DNA of 64,000 nt from Falsirhodobacter sp051195255 (GTDB taxonomy: Bacteria; Pseudomonadota; Alphaproteobacteria; Rhodobacterales; Rhodobacteraceae): contig NZ_JBNJLK010000002.1 in NCBI RefSeq assembly GCF_051195255.1, positions 310,001 to 374,000 on the forward strand, written 5' to 3'. A program made the position numbers and the translations under genes. The notes below the pieces were generated by a model. That model was given only the letters and a program-made list of their open reading frames with translations, did no database searches and was not told the origin of the DNA. Of this stretch, positions 31,962 to 43,308 are shown in pieces (the stretch's first letter is position 1; each line of letters starts with the position of its first letter).

Positions 31962-33278
31962 ATGAGAATGTTCAGAACCCTCACCACCGCCGCCGCGCTT
32001 GCGCTTTCCCTGTTCGGGGGCGTGGCCCATGCCCAGCAGGGCCCCCTCCGGATTGAGATCACCGAAGGCGTGATCGAGCCGCTGCCCTTTGCCCTGCCGA
32101 CGTTCTCGGGCGGCGGGCAGGTGGCGGGCGACATCAGCCGCCTGATCGCGGCCGACCTGTCGGGCACCGGCCTTTTCCGGGAAATCCCGTCCTCGGCCTT
32201 CATCTCCAACGTGTCGAGCTTCGACGCGCCGGTTGCCTACAACGACTGGAAGGCGATCAACGCGCAGGCGCTGATCACCGGCAACGTCATCCAGCAGGGC
32301 AACCGCATCACGGTGCAGTTCCGCCTGTTCGACATCTTCTCGGGCCAGCCGCTGGGTGACGGTCTGCAATTCGCGGGCACCACGGACACCTGGCGCCGCA
32401 TGGCCCACAAGGTGGCCGACGCCGTCTACAGCCGCATCACCGGCGAGGGTCCGTATTTCGACAGCCGCGTCGTGCACGTGCTGGAAAGCGGCCCGAAGGA
32501 CCGCCGCGTGAAGCGTCTCGCCATCATGGACTATGACGGGGCGAACACCCAGTACCTGACCACCGGGTCGGACCTGGTTCTGGCGCCGCGCTTCAGCCCG
32601 CAGGGCAACCAGATCCTCTACACCTCCTACCAGTCGGGTTTCCCGCGCATTTACCTGCTGAACACCGCGAACATGCAGACGCGCGGTCTGGACCAGCAGC
32701 CGGGCACGATGACCTTCGCGCCCCGCTTCTCGCCCGACGGGCGGACGGTGGTGTTCAGCTTGGAACAGGGCGGCAACTCCGACATCTACACGCTGGACAC
32801 GCAAGGCGGTCAGCGTCGGCAGTTGACGAATTCGCCTTCGATCGAGACTGCGCCGAGCTACTCCCCGGATGGCCGTCAGATCGTCTTCGAGAGCGACCGT
32901 TCGGGCGAATCGCAGATCTACATCATGTCGGCCGGCGGCGGCGAAGCGCGGCGCATCTCGGCCGGGTCGGGGCGCTACAACACGCCCGTCTGGTCGCCGC
33001 GCGGCGACATGATCGCCTTCACCAAGCAGTCCGAAGGCCGCTTCCACATCGGCGTGATGCGCACCGACGGCTCGGAAGAACGTTTGCTGACGTCGTCCTT
33101 CCTTGACGAAGGCCCGACCTGGGCGCCGAACGGCCGCGTGCTGATGTTCACACGCGAAAGCGCGGGCGCCAGCGGAGAGCCTGCGCTTTATTCGGTCGAC
33201 ATCTCGGGGCGCAACCTGAAGCGCGTGCCGACTCAGGGCGGGGCCTCGGACCCGTCATGGTCGCCGCTGCTGCCGTAA
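31962..33278 (+). CDS. tolB: Tol-Pal system beta-propeller protein TolB
   Basis: A 438-residue periplasmic protein. The signal peptide ends AHAQQ (about residue 26). The N-terminal alpha/beta domain contains DWKAINAQALITGNV, and the beta-propeller contains repeated blades such as APRFSPDGRTVVFSLEQGGNSDIY, PSYSPDGRQIVFESDRSG and PVWSPRGDMIAFTKQ. TolB binds Pal at the outer membrane. Confidence 0.95.
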   Translation: MRMFRTLTTAAALALSLFGGVAHAQQGPLRIEITEGVIEPLPFALPTFSGGGQVAGDISRLIAADLSGTGLFREIPSSAFISNVSSFDAPVAYNDWKAINAQALITGNVIQQGNRITVQFRLFDIFSGQPLGDGLQFAGTTDTWRRMAHKVADAVYSRITGEGPYFDSRVVHVLESGPKDRRVKRLAIMDYDGANTQYLTTGSDLVLAPRFSPQGNQILYTSYQSGFPRIYLLNTANMQTRGLDQQPGTMTFAPRFSPDGRTVVFSLEQGGNSDIYTLDTQGGQRRQLTNSPSIETAPSYSPDGRQIVFESDRSGESQIYIMSAGGGEARRISAGSGRYNTPVWSPRGDMIAFTKQSEGRFHIGVMRTDGSEERLLTSSFLDEGPTWAPNGRVLMFTRESAGASGEPALYSVDISGRNLKRVPTQGGASDPSWSPLLP

Positions 33279-33347
33279 TACGGTCGCCCGTTGGACGGGC
33301 GGTCGAAACCTGTTATCCTTGACGGAATACAACGAGAGGACGTGTCG

Positions 33348-33908
33348 ATGAGCTTTCTTCCCAAGGCGCTGATGCTGGTCGCCGTGCTGGGCCTCGCGGC
33401 CTGCAACAACCCCAACCGCTTCGGTGCGGGTGGCGCAGGCGCGGGTGCCGGTGCGAATGGCGCTTACGGCGCCAATGGCGGCTACGGGGCCGGGGTCGGC
33501 GGCGTCGGCACCTCGGGTCTGGGCGATCCGAACGATCCCAACAGCCAGGCCTATTTCAGCCAGCGCGTCGGCGACCGCATCCTGTTCAGCTATGACCAGG
33601 CGACGCTGAACGACGAAGGCCGTCAGGTCCTGTCCGGTCAGGCGCAGTGGCTGAACAGCCATCCGAACTATGCCATCATCGTCGAAGGCCATGCCGATGA
33701 AAAGGGCACGCGCGAATACAACCTCGCGCTCGGCGCACGCCGCGCTTCCTCGGCGCAGGACTTCCTGATCTCGCAGGGGGTGGCGCCCAGCCGCGTGCGC
33801 ACCGTGTCCTACGGCAAGGAACGCCCGGCGGCGACCTGCTCGGAAGAATCGTGCTATGCCCAGAACCGCCGCGCGGTGACGGTGCTGCAAGCGGGCGCGG
33901 GGTCGTAA
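33348..33908 (+). CDS. pal: Peptidoglycan-associated lipoprotein Pal
   Basis: A 186-residue outer-membrane lipoprotein. The lipobox is VLGLAAC (Cys at about 18), followed by a Gly/Ala/Asn-rich linker and the OmpA-like peptidoglycan-binding domain with ILFSYDQATLNDEG, VEGHADEKGTREYNLALGARRA and RVRTVSYGKERP. It tethers the outer membrane to peptidoglycan and is moved by the Tol motor. ATG at 33348 follows GAGAGGA. Confidence 0.95.
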   Translation: MSFLPKALMLVAVLGLAACNNPNRFGAGGAGAGAGANGAYGANGGYGAGVGGVGTSGLGDPNDPNSQAYFSQRVGDRILFSYDQATLNDEGRQVLSGQAQWLNSHPNYAIIVEGHADEKGTREYNLALGARRASSAQDFLISQGVAPSRVRTVSYGKERPAATCSEESCYAQNRRAVTVLQAGAGS

Positions 33909-34733
33909 ATGCGGTTCGCCCTGATCCTGACGCTGGCGCTGCTGCCCGTCTCTGCGTTCGCGCAGGATCGGGCGCAGTCGCTGGCCGACATCCAGGCGGA
34001 GCTGAGCCAGCTTGAAGCGCAGTTCAACAGCCTGAAGCGCGAACTTGTCAGCACCGGCGCGATCAGCAGCGGTGCGGCGGGCGGCTCGGCGCTGCAACGC
34101 CTTGATACGATCGAGGCGTCGATCCAGCGGCTGACCGGCCGCACCGAGGAGGTGGAGCTGCGCCTGAACCGCGTGGTCCAGCAGGGCACGAACCAGCTGG
34201 GCGACCTGCAGTTCCGGGTGACGGAACTGGAAGGCGGCGATGTCGGCGCCATCCCCCCGCAAGCCACTCTGGGGGGCGACAGCAGCACCGCGGCCGCCGC
34301 CCCGCCGCCTTCCGCCCCGGCCGCGGCCGCAGGCACCACAACGCAGCTTGCCGTTCAGGAGCAGGCGGATTTTGACCGGGCCAAGGGGGTGCTCGGTCAA
34401 GGTGACTTTCAAGCCGCCGCTGACCAGCTTGAGGCCTTTGCCCAGACCTACACGGGCGGCCCCCTGACCTATGAGGCGCTGTATCTGCGCGGCGAGGCGC
34501 TGAGCCAGCTGAACCGTACGCAGGACGCGGCACGGTCCTATCTGGACGCTTTCTCGGGCGATCCGGAAGGGCCGCGCGCGGCGGACGCTTTGCTGCGGGT
34601 GGGCCAGCGTCTGGGCGATCTGGGCCAGACCCAGCAGGCCTGCATCACGCTTGCCGAAGTGGGCAATCGCTTTGGCGGCAGCAACGCCGCCGGCGAAGCG
34701 CAGACCTCGGCCCAGAGGCTTGGCTGCAACTGA
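33909..34733 (+). CDS. cpoB: Tol-Pal system protein CpoB/YbgF
   Basis: A 274-residue periplasmic protein. A signal peptide (ends AFAQD) precedes a coiled-coil region (SLADIQAELSQLEAQFNSLKRELV), a Pro/Ala linker and a C-terminal TPR-like domain (FQAAADQLEAFAQTYTGGPLTYEALYLRGEAL). CpoB coordinates peptidoglycan synthesis with outer-membrane constriction. It follows pal directly with no gap. Confidence 0.9.
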   Translation: MRFALILTLALLPVSAFAQDRAQSLADIQAELSQLEAQFNSLKRELVSTGAISSGAAGGSALQRLDTIEASIQRLTGRTEEVELRLNRVVQQGTNQLGDLQFRVTELEGGDVGAIPPQATLGGDSSTAAAAPPPSAPAAAAGTTTQLAVQEQADFDRAKGVLGQGDFQAAADQLEAFAQTYTGGPLTYEALYLRGEALSQLNRTQDAARSYLDAFSGDPEGPRAADALLRVGQRLGDLGQTQQACITLAEVGNRFGGSNAAGEAQTSAQRLGCN

Positions 34734-35923
34734 TGCCGCAAGGGCGGTTTCTGACAGGCCTGGGACCGGTTCCGCCGGTCCTGGGCCTTGCCGTTTCCGG
34801 GGGCGGCGATTCCGTGGCCCTTCTGGTGCTGGCGGTGGAGGTGGGGATCACGTGCCGCGTTGTCACCGTCGACCATGGCCTGCGCCCCGAGGCGGCCGAG
34901 GAGGCACGGCAGGTGGCGGACCTTTGCGCGCGCCTTCATGTGCCCCATCAGGTGCTGCATTGGCAGTGGGACAAGCAGGGCAACCTGCCGGACGCCGGCC
35001 GTCGCGCCCGCCGTCGCCTGATCGCCGACTGGGCCACGGACCACGGCCTCGGAACCGTGGCCTTGGGTCACACGCGCGACGACGTGGCCGAAACCTTCCT
35101 GATGCGGCTGGCGCGTGGGGCGGGGCTGGACGGCCTGTCCGCCATGGCCCCCGCGTGGGAGGAGCATGGCCTGCACTGGCGCCGGCCGCTTCTGTCCGTG
35201 GGGCGGGAGGAGCTTCGCGATTTTCTGCGCGCCCGCGGGTTCGACTGGGCCGAGGATCCCAGCAACACGGATCTGGCCTACGAACGTGCCCGTGCCCGGC
35301 AGGCTCTGGCCGCCTTGCCGCTGGGCCTGACCCGCGACCGACTGGCCGAGGTGGCGCAGCATCTTGCGTCGGCCCGTGCCGCTCTGGACGCGGCCACCGT
35401 CACGGCGGCCCGGAATCATCTGCGGCAGGATCGTAGCGATGTCCTGCTGGACCCTAATGGTCTGGACCCTGAAATGCAGCGCCGCCTTCTGCTGCGCGCC
35501 GTGGCCTGGATCGGCGGTCGCGCCTATCCGCCCCGCGCCGCTTCCGTCGCGCGGGCACTGGAGGCGCTGGCGCAGGGGCGTCCGGCCGCCGTGCAGGGCT
35601 GCGGCATGGTGGCGCAGAAGGGCCTCTGGCGCATCTTCCGCGAATGGGCGGCCGTGCGCGATCTGTCGGTGCCGGTGACGGAACCGTGGGATGGCTGGCG
35701 CCTGGACGGCCCCGCGCAGCCGGGACTGCGGATCGCGGCGCTGGGAGAGGGGGTCGTCCTCTGCCCGCATTGGCGCGACAGCGGGCTTCCACGCCGCAGC
35801 CTCCTCGCCTCGCCGGCGGTGTGGGAGGGCAATGACCTCGTGGCGGCGCCCCTCGCAGGCCTCGGAAGCTGGACCGCCCGGAAGGATCGGCCGCTTATCG
35901 GATTGAACCCCCCGCGCGAATGA
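34733..35923 (+). CDS. tilS: tRNA(Ile)-lysidine synthase
   Basis: A 396-residue enzyme. The PP-loop SGGGDS (22-27) binds ATP, followed by VVTVDHGLRPEA, GHTRDDVAETFLMRLARGAG and WAEDPSNTDLAYERARARQAL. It converts C34 of the tRNA-Ile anticodon to lysidine so that AUA is read correctly. The ATG overlaps the cpoB stop (TGATG). Genes tilS and ftsH after tol-pal are a common alphaproteobacterial order. Confidence 0.94.
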   Translation: MPQGRFLTGLGPVPPVLGLAVSGGGDSVALLVLAVEVGITCRVVTVDHGLRPEAAEEARQVADLCARLHVPHQVLHWQWDKQGNLPDAGRRARRRLIADWATDHGLGTVALGHTRDDVAETFLMRLARGAGLDGLSAMAPAWEEHGLHWRRPLLSVGREELRDFLRARGFDWAEDPSNTDLAYERARARQALAALPLGLTRDRLAEVAQHLASARAALDAATVTAARNHLRQDRSDVLLDPNGLDPEMQRRLLLRAVAWIGGRAYPPRAASVARALEALAQGRPAAVQGCGMVAQKGLWRIFREWAAVRDLSVPVTEPWDGWRLDGPAQPGLRIAALGEGVVLCPHWRDSGLPRRSLLASPAVWEGNDLVAAPLAGLGSWTARKDRPLIGLNPPRE

Positions 35924-35983
35924 CTATCTTGTGGCCGAAGTGCCCGCAGCTCTGCGGGTTTGACGTGTCAGGGGAGACGACTT

Positions 35984-37882
<1,899 letters not shown>

Positions 37883-37887
37883 CAACG

Positions 37888-37921
37888 AGCCCTGAGACCT
37901 GACGGTTTCAGGGCTTTCTTC
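37888..37921 (+). terminator. Intrinsic terminator of the tol-pal-tilS-ftsH operon
   Basis: AGCCCTGA (37888-37895) pairs with TCAGGGCT (37908-37915), followed by TTCTTCTT. It starts 6 bp after the ftsH stop. Confidence 0.75.
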
Positions 37922-37995
37922 TTGTCGGTGGGGTGATTGCCCCATGCCCTCGGGGCCGGTATGAGGAAGGCGCGCAGCAGAAGGGGAGATTGGAC

Positions 37996-38883
37996 ATGAC
38001 CGCAACGATCATCGACGGCAAGGCCTTTGCGGCCCGTGTGCGCGGCCGCGTGGCCGCGGAAGTGACGCGCCTGAAGGCGGCAGGCGTCACGCCGGGCCTT
38101 GCGGTCGTGCTGGTGGGGGAGGATCCGGCCTCCTCGGTCTATGTGGCCAGCAAGGGCAAGATGACGGTGGAGGTGGGCATGGCCAGCTTCGAACACCGCC
38201 TTTCTGTCGACACGCCCGAGGCGGAGCTGCTGGACCTGATCGACCGGCTGAACGCCGATCCGGCGGTGCACGGCATCCTGGTGCAATTGCCGCTGCCGTC
38301 GCACATGGACGCGGCCAAGGTCATCAACGCGCTGGACCCGGCCAAGGATGTGGACGGGTTCCACATCCTGAACGTGGGCCTGCTGGGCACGGGGCAGAAG
38401 GCGATGGTGCCCTGCACGCCGCTGGGATGCCTGATGATGCTGCGCGAACATCATGGCAGCCTGTCAGGTTTGAACGCCGTGGTTCTGGGCCGGTCGAACA
38501 TCGTGGGCAAGCCGATGGCGCAACTGCTGCTGGGCGACAGCTGCACCGTGACCATCGCCCACAGCCGCACGCAGGATCTGGCGGATGTGTGCCGCCGCGC
38601 CGACATCCTTGTCGCCGCCGTGGGCCGGGCCGACATGGTGCCGGGCGACTGGATCAAGCCGGGCGCCACGGTGATCGACGTCGGCATCAACCGGGTGGAG
38701 CGGGACGGCAAGATGCGTCTGGTCGGGGATGTAGACTTCGCCAGCGCCGCAGCCGTGGCGGGCGCCATCACCCCGGTGCCGGGCGGCGTCGGCCCCATGA
38801 CCATCGCCTGCCTGCTGGCCAACACCGTCACCGCCTGCTGCCGCGCCAACGGCCTCGCTGAACCCGAAGGCCTGACGCCCTGA
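37996..38883 (+). CDS. folD: Bifunctional methylenetetrahydrofolate dehydrogenase/cyclohydrolase
   Basis: A 295-residue enzyme. Motifs are VLVGEDPASSVYVASKGKM with the catalytic Lys, VQLPLPSHMDAAKVINALDPAKDVDGFH, PCTPLGCLMML, VVLGRSNIVGKPMAQLLL (NADP site) and ITPVPGGVGPMTIACLLANT. It interconverts one-carbon folates. ATG at 37996 follows a GGGGAGA ribosome-binding site. It stands in its own unit after the ftsH terminator. Confidence 0.95.
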   Translation: MTATIIDGKAFAARVRGRVAAEVTRLKAAGVTPGLAVVLVGEDPASSVYVASKGKMTVEVGMASFEHRLSVDTPEAELLDLIDRLNADPAVHGILVQLPLPSHMDAAKVINALDPAKDVDGFHILNVGLLGTGQKAMVPCTPLGCLMMLREHHGSLSGLNAVVLGRSNIVGKPMAQLLLGDSCTVTIAHSRTQDLADVCRRADILVAAVGRADMVPGDWIKPGATVIDVGINRVERDGKMRLVGDVDFASAAAVAGAITPVPGGVGPMTIACLLANTVTACCRANGLAEPEGLTP

Positions 38884-38886
38884 CCC

Positions 38887-39543
38887 CTATGCCCGCCGCG
38901 CCGTCCGGTGCAGCGGGACCGCCAATGGACGGGGGCCGGTCAGGATGACGCAGGCCCCTTCGCCCATCTGTCCGGCCAGCACCGTGTCATGGCACCACAT
39001 CCCCCCGGTATAGGTGCCATAGGCGGGAAGGATGGCGTGTCGGCGATCCACAAGGAAGCAAGGCCGCGTGACGCCCGCCAGACTGGCCTTTGGATGGTAA
39101 TGTCCAGACAGTTCATGGCCCGACCCCAAGGCGATGTGCCGAAGCGTCAGAGGCCCGACCTGAAGCTCCTCCCGATGCCCGCCGCCGACGGCCATCGGGA
39201 CCGGATCATGGTTGCCGGCGATCCAGGTCCAGTCGCGCCCGGCCATCAGGCGGGCCAGCCAGTCCAGTTCGGCCTCGCCCAGCGACGCCTCGGCATCGTC
39301 GAAGCTGTCGCCCAGGCATATGACCCGCGCAGCCTGGGTGGCCTGAAGGTCGGCCTCCAGCCGGGTCAGCGTGTCGCGCGTTTCATAAGGGGGCAGCAGG
39401 GCGCCGCCGCGGCGGGCCATGCGTTCGGACTTGCCAAAATGCAGGTCGGACACCAGCAGCAGGTCCTGGTCGGGCCAGTGCAGCGCGCCGGAGCCCATGG
39501 CGTGCAGGCGCGCGGAACCGAGGGTGAAAGCACAGGTGTTCAT
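38887..39543 (-). CDS. pdeM: Ligase-associated metallophosphoesterase PdeM-like
   Basis: A 218-residue calcineurin-type phosphoesterase. Metal ligands are in LLVSDLHFGKS, CLGDSFDD, IAGNHDP and ELSGHYHPKA. This matches the PdeM group (TIGR04123), which is often encoded next to an Lhr-type helicase and DNA ligase; no such partner is present here. It is convergent with folD. ATG at 39543 is preferred; a second ATG 18 bp upstream is possible. Confidence 0.8.
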   Translation of the reverse strand: MNTCAFTLGSARLHAMGSGALHWPDQDLLLVSDLHFGKSERMARRGGALLPPYETRDTLTRLEADLQATQAARVICLGDSFDDAEASLGEAELDWLARLMAGRDWTWIAGNHDPVPMAVGGGHREELQVGPLTLRHIALGSGHELSGHYHPKASLAGVTRPCFLVDRRHAILPAYGTYTGGMWCHDTVLAGQMGEGACVILTGPRPLAVPLHRTARRA

Positions 39544-39582
39544 GCTTCGTGCTTCCCCCATCCGCGCGCCCGGCGCAAGGGG

Positions 39583-40680
39583 TCAGCCGTTGAACAGGAA
39601 GTGAAGCACGTCGCCGTCCTTCACCTCGTAGCTTTTGCCTTCGACGCGGAACTTGCCCGCTTCTTTCGCGCCAGCCTCTCCCTTGCCGGCGATGTAGTCG
39701 TCATAGGCCACGGTTTCGGCGCGGATGAAGCCTTTTTCAAAATCGCCATGGATCACGCCGGCGGCCTGCGGGGCCAGCATGCCCTTGTGGATTGTCCAGG
39801 CGCGTGCCTCTTTCGGGCCGACGGTGAAATAGGTTTGCAGGCCCAGAAGCTGGTAGCCCGCGCGGATCAGACGATCCAAGCCGGCCTCCTCCAGACCCAT
39901 TTCGCCCAGGAACATCTCGGCTTCATCGGCGTCGAGCTGGCTGATCTCCTCCTCGATCCGGGCGGAGATGACGACGGTGCCCGCGCCCTGCGCCGCGGCC
40001 ATGGCGGCCACGCGCGCGGACTGGCTGTTGCCCTCGGCGGCCGCCGATTCCTCCACGTTGCAGACGTAAAGGATGGGTTTGGAGGTCAGCAATTGCAGCA
40101 TCCGCCACTGCTTCTCGTCATCCTCGGCCACCTGCACGGTACGGGCGGGCTTGCCGTCGTTCAGCGCGGCCTGCGCGGCGCGCAGCAGGCGGTCCTGATC
40201 CAGCGCGTCCTTGTCGCCGCCCTTCAGCTTGCGGGCGAGGTTGGCCAAACGACGCTCGATCGACTCCATGTCGGCCAGCATCAGCTCGGTCTCGATCGTC
40301 TCGGCGTCGGCGACGGGGTCTATGCGGCCTTCGACATGGGTGATGTCCCCGTCCTCGAAGCAGCGCAGCACGTGGGCGATGGCGTCGCATTCGCGGATGT
40401 TGGCCAGGAACTGGTTCCCCAAGCCCTCGCCCTTCGAGGCGCCGCGCACGAGGCCCGCGATGTCCACGAAGGTCATCCGCGTCGGGATGATCTGCTTCGA
40501 CCCGGCGATCGCCGCCAGCTTGTCCAGCCGCGCGTCCGGCACCGCCACCTCGCCCACGTTCGGTTCGATCGTGCAGAAGGGGAAGTTGGCCGCCTGCGCC
40601 GCCGCCGTACGGGTCAGCGCGTTGAAGAGGGTGGATTTGCCCACGTTCGGCAAGCCCACGATACCCATGCGAAAGCCCAT
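39583..40680 (-). CDS. ychF: Redox-regulated ATPase YchF
   Basis: A 365-residue Obg-related ATPase. G1 is GLPNVGKSTLFNALT, G3 is VDIAGLVRGASKGEGLGNQFL and the G4-like NVEE sequence is in YVCNVEESA. The C-terminal TGS domain contains TYFTVGPKEARAWTIHKG. It prefers ATP and interacts with ribosomes and redox stress. Three successive ATG codons (40686, 40683, 40680) exist; spacing from AAGGGG favours the last two. Confidence 0.95.
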   Translation of the reverse strand: MGFRMGIVGLPNVGKSTLFNALTRTAAAQAANFPFCTIEPNVGEVAVPDARLDKLAAIAGSKQIIPTRMTFVDIAGLVRGASKGEGLGNQFLANIRECDAIAHVLRCFEDGDITHVEGRIDPVADAETIETELMLADMESIERRLANLARKLKGGDKDALDQDRLLRAAQAALNDGKPARTVQVAEDDEKQWRMLQLLTSKPILYVCNVEESAAAEGNSQSARVAAMAAAQGAGTVVISARIEEEISQLDADEAEMFLGEMGLEEAGLDRLIRAGYQLLGLQTYFTVGPKEARAWTIHKGMLAPQAAGVIHGDFEKGFIRAETVAYDDYIAGKGEAGAKEAGKFRVEGKSYEVKDGDVLHFLFNG

Positions 40681-40799
40681 CATCATTCCCCTTGCTGGCG
40701 TCGCGCCCCAAATAGGCTGCATCCGGTCCCCGCGCAAGCACGGCCATTGCACCGCCGCCCGCTTTTCCCTACCAGAAAGGCACAGCAGGAGAGAGTGCC

Positions 40800-41591
40800 A
40801 TGACCCGGATCGACGCCAAGTTCGCCGCCCTGAAGGACCAGAACAAGAAGGCCTTCGTCGCCTATCTGATGGCGGGCGACCCCGATGCGGACACGACGCT
40901 GGCCGTCATGCGCGGCATGCCCGCTGCCGGGGTGGACGTGATCGAGCTGGGCATGCCCTTCACCGACCCCATGGCCGATGGCGCCACCATCCAGCAGGCG
41001 GGGCAACGCGCGCTGGAAGGCGGGCAGACCCTGGACGGCACGCTGGAGATCGCGCGCCGCTTCCGCGAAGGCGATACCACCACCCCGATCGTGCTGATGG
41101 GCTATTACAACCCGATCTATTCCTGCGGCGTGGGCCGCTTTCTGGAAAAAGCCAAGGCCGCGGGCATCGACGGCTTGATCGTGGTCGACCTTCCGCCCGA
41201 GGAGGATGACGAGTTGTGCCTGCCCGCGCAGGCGGCAGGGCTGAACTTCATCCGTCTGGCGACGCCCACCACCGATGCGGCGCGCCTGCCGCGCGTGCTG
41301 CAGAACACCTCGGGCTTCGTGTATTACGTGTCGATCAACGGGATCACGGGGGCGGCCGCGCCCCAGCCCTCGGACGTCGCGCCGGAAGTGGCGCGGATCA
41401 AGGCGGCGACGGACCTGCCGGTGATCGTCGGCTTCGGCATCACCACGGCCGAGGCGGCGGAGGGCATCGCCTCCATCGCCGATGGATGCGTGGTGGGGTC
41501 GGCCATCGTGAAGCTGGTGGGCGAAGGGCGCCCGGTGGACGAGGTGCTGGCCCGCATCGCCGACCTTGCGGGCGGCGCGCACCGCGCCTAA
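40800..41591 (+). CDS. trpA: Tryptophan synthase alpha subunit
   Basis: A 263-residue TIM barrel. Catalytic Glu is in VIELGMPFTDPMADGATIQQAG and Asp in GLIVVDLPPEED; the phosphate site is in GFGITTAEAAEG. It cleaves indole-3-glycerol phosphate and passes indole to TrpB, which is not adjacent in this window. Its stop overlaps the convergent stop of the TIGR02186 gene within CTAA (41588-41591). Confidence 0.95.
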   Translation: MTRIDAKFAALKDQNKKAFVAYLMAGDPDADTTLAVMRGMPAAGVDVIELGMPFTDPMADGATIQQAGQRALEGGQTLDGTLEIARRFREGDTTTPIVLMGYYNPIYSCGVGRFLEKAKAAGIDGLIVVDLPPEEDDELCLPAQAAGLNFIRLATPTTDAARLPRVLQNTSGFVYYVSINGITGAAAPQPSDVAPEVARIKAATDLPVIVGFGITTAEAAEGIASIADGCVVGSAIVKLVGEGRPVDEVLARIADLAGGAHRA

Positions 41592-42346
41592 CGGCGCAGG
41601 CGCTGGAAAATGACCGACGCACCCCAGCCGGCCAGCACGGCCATGGCCAGCGACAGAAGGCCGTAAAGCGCCGACTGTTCGCGCGACAGGGTGTAAAGGA
41701 ACCGCTCCAGCCCTGCCTTGCGCACGCCGATGTTGCGTTCCAGCATGTCGATCACGTGGCCGTCCCGGGTCAGGAAGATGCGGACGCGGTACTGCCCTTC
41801 CGTCAGGTCGGCCGGCAGGGCCACGTCGGCGCGGAACAGCGTCTGCTGGTCCATCCAGATCGACCCTTCGTTGATGCGGTAGCGGCCGGACGCTTCGCGG
41901 ATGCGCAGAAGCGCGTCGGTGAAGGCCTGCGGCTCCCCTGTCTCGGCGCTGATGCCGACGGAGCGGATGGCCTGCCGGATCGTGATCCGGTGGCGCAGAT
42001 CGTCGGTCTGGTTCAGGATGCGGTCCAGCGGCCCCGTGGTCGCCACGGCATAGAAGCTGGGCGCACTGTCCACGCGCACGGCGTCGGCGTTGATCCAGAT
42101 GCCCGCCGTCCGTTCCTTCTTGCGCACCACGACCGGGGTGTGCGGGCCTTCGACCGCGACGATCACCTCCAGTGCGCCTTGCGGGCGCGGGGCGTCGCGT
42201 TTCACCGCGCCGAAGATCAAAATCTCCGATCCTACATAGTTCGTCGTGATGCTGACCGAGCTTTGGGACAGGCCGGCCACGATGCTTTCCTCTTGCGCCG
42301 AGACGGGCAGGGCCAGTGCAAGAAGGATCAGAAACGCGCGCATCAT
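41588..42346 (-). CDS. TIGR02186-type conserved membrane protein
   Basis: A 252-residue protein with a signal peptide (ends VSAQE), a beta-rich periplasmic domain (VGSEILIFGAVKRDA, VVVRKKERTAGIWIN) and one C-terminal membrane helix (SALYGLLSLAMAVLAGWGASVIF). It matches the alphaproteobacterial family TIGR02186, whose function is unknown and whose gene usually accompanies a TauE/SafE permease, as here (ATGA overlap at 42343-42346). Together they may form a transport unit for a sulfur compound or other anion. Confidence 0.82.
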   Translation of the reverse strand: MMRAFLILLALALPVSAQEESIVAGLSQSSVSITTNYVGSEILIFGAVKRDAPRPQGALEVIVAVEGPHTPVVVRKKERTAGIWINADAVRVDSAPSFYAVATTGPLDRILNQTDDLRHRITIRQAIRSVGISAETGEPQAFTDALLRIREASGRYRINEGSIWMDQQTLFRADVALPADLTEGQYRVRIFLTRDGHVIDMLERNIGVRKAGLERFLYTLSREQSALYGLLSLAMAVLAGWGASVIFQRLRR

Positions 42347-43263
42347 TCCACCGCCTCCCGGGTGAGGGAAAAAAGCTCCCGAGGTTGGAAGACGAGTTCG
42401 GCCCCGACCTTCAGGCTGACGGCCAGCACCAGCAGCGCCAGCAGCATGCGCAGCTGTTCGGCCCGCAGCTTCACCCCCACGCGGGCGCCGAACTGCGCGC
42501 CGATCACGCTTCCGATGATCAGCAGCAGCGCCAGCATGATGTCCACGGTGCCGCTGGTCATCGCGTGCAGAAGCGTCGTGAAGGCGGACACGAAGATGAC
42601 CTGGAACAGCGAGGTGCCGATCACGACCTTGGTCGGCATCCCCAGAAGGTAGATCATCGCGGGCACCATGATGAACCCGCCGCCCACGCCCATGATGGCC
42701 GACAGAAGCCCCACCGCCGCCCCGATCATCAGCGGCGGCAGGACCGAGATGTAGAGGCCCGAGGCCCGGAACTTCATCTTCAGGGGCAGGCGGTGCCCCC
42801 AGCTGTGGCTGTGCGCGCGCCGGACGGGGGCGCTGTCCCTGCGGGCGCGGCGGAGGGAGCGGACGCTTTCCTGCAGCATCATCGCCCCGATCACGCCGAG
42901 GAACAGCACGTAGGAGAGTTGGACGACCAGATCGATCTGCCCCAAGGCCGACAGCCGGGCGAACAGCCAGATCCCGAGGGCGGACCCGACCAGCCCCCCC
43001 GCCTGAAGCACCAGCCCCATGCGGAAATCCACCGCCTTCCGCTTCAACTGCGCCAGCACGCCCGAGACGGAGGAGGCAACCACCTGGTTCGCCCCGGTTG
43101 CCACGGCCACGGCCGGCGGAATGCCGATGAAGAACAGAAGCGGCGTGATCAGGAACCCGCCCCCCACGCCGAACATCCCGGACATGAAGCCGACGATGCC
43201 CCCCAGCCCCAGAAGGACGAAGGCGTTGACCGAAAGCTCCGCGATGGGAAGATAGATCTGCAT
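42343..43263 (-). CDS. Sulfite exporter TauE/SafE family permease
   Basis: A 306-residue membrane protein with about eight helices in two repeats. Each repeat has the family's GxxxGxGGG pattern (FMSGMFGVGGGFLITPLL and LSAIMGVGGGFIMVPAMI). The family exports sulfite, sulfoacetate or other anions. It is coupled to the downstream TIGR02186 gene and lies 45 bp after punA in a long minus-strand run. Confidence 0.87.
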   Translation of the reverse strand: MQIYLPIAELSVNAFVLLGLGGIVGFMSGMFGVGGGFLITPLLFFIGIPPAVAVATGANQVVASSVSGVLAQLKRKAVDFRMGLVLQAGGLVGSALGIWLFARLSALGQIDLVVQLSYVLFLGVIGAMMLQESVRSLRRARRDSAPVRRAHSHSWGHRLPLKMKFRASGLYISVLPPLMIGAAVGLLSAIMGVGGGFIMVPAMIYLLGMPTKVVIGTSLFQVIFVSAFTTLLHAMTSGTVDIMLALLLIIGSVIGAQFGARVGVKLRAEQLRMLLALLVLAVSLKVGAELVFQPRELFSLTREAVE

Positions 43264-43308
43264 GTCAGCACCGTGGCTGGGGAAGGGGGCCGTTCCGTCA
43301 GGCAGGCC

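Noticed and set aside
30606..33047. 813-codon frame antisense to tolA and tolB
   Set aside because: Spans two well-supported genes; low-complexity Arg/Gly run arises from the proline-rich tolA codons.
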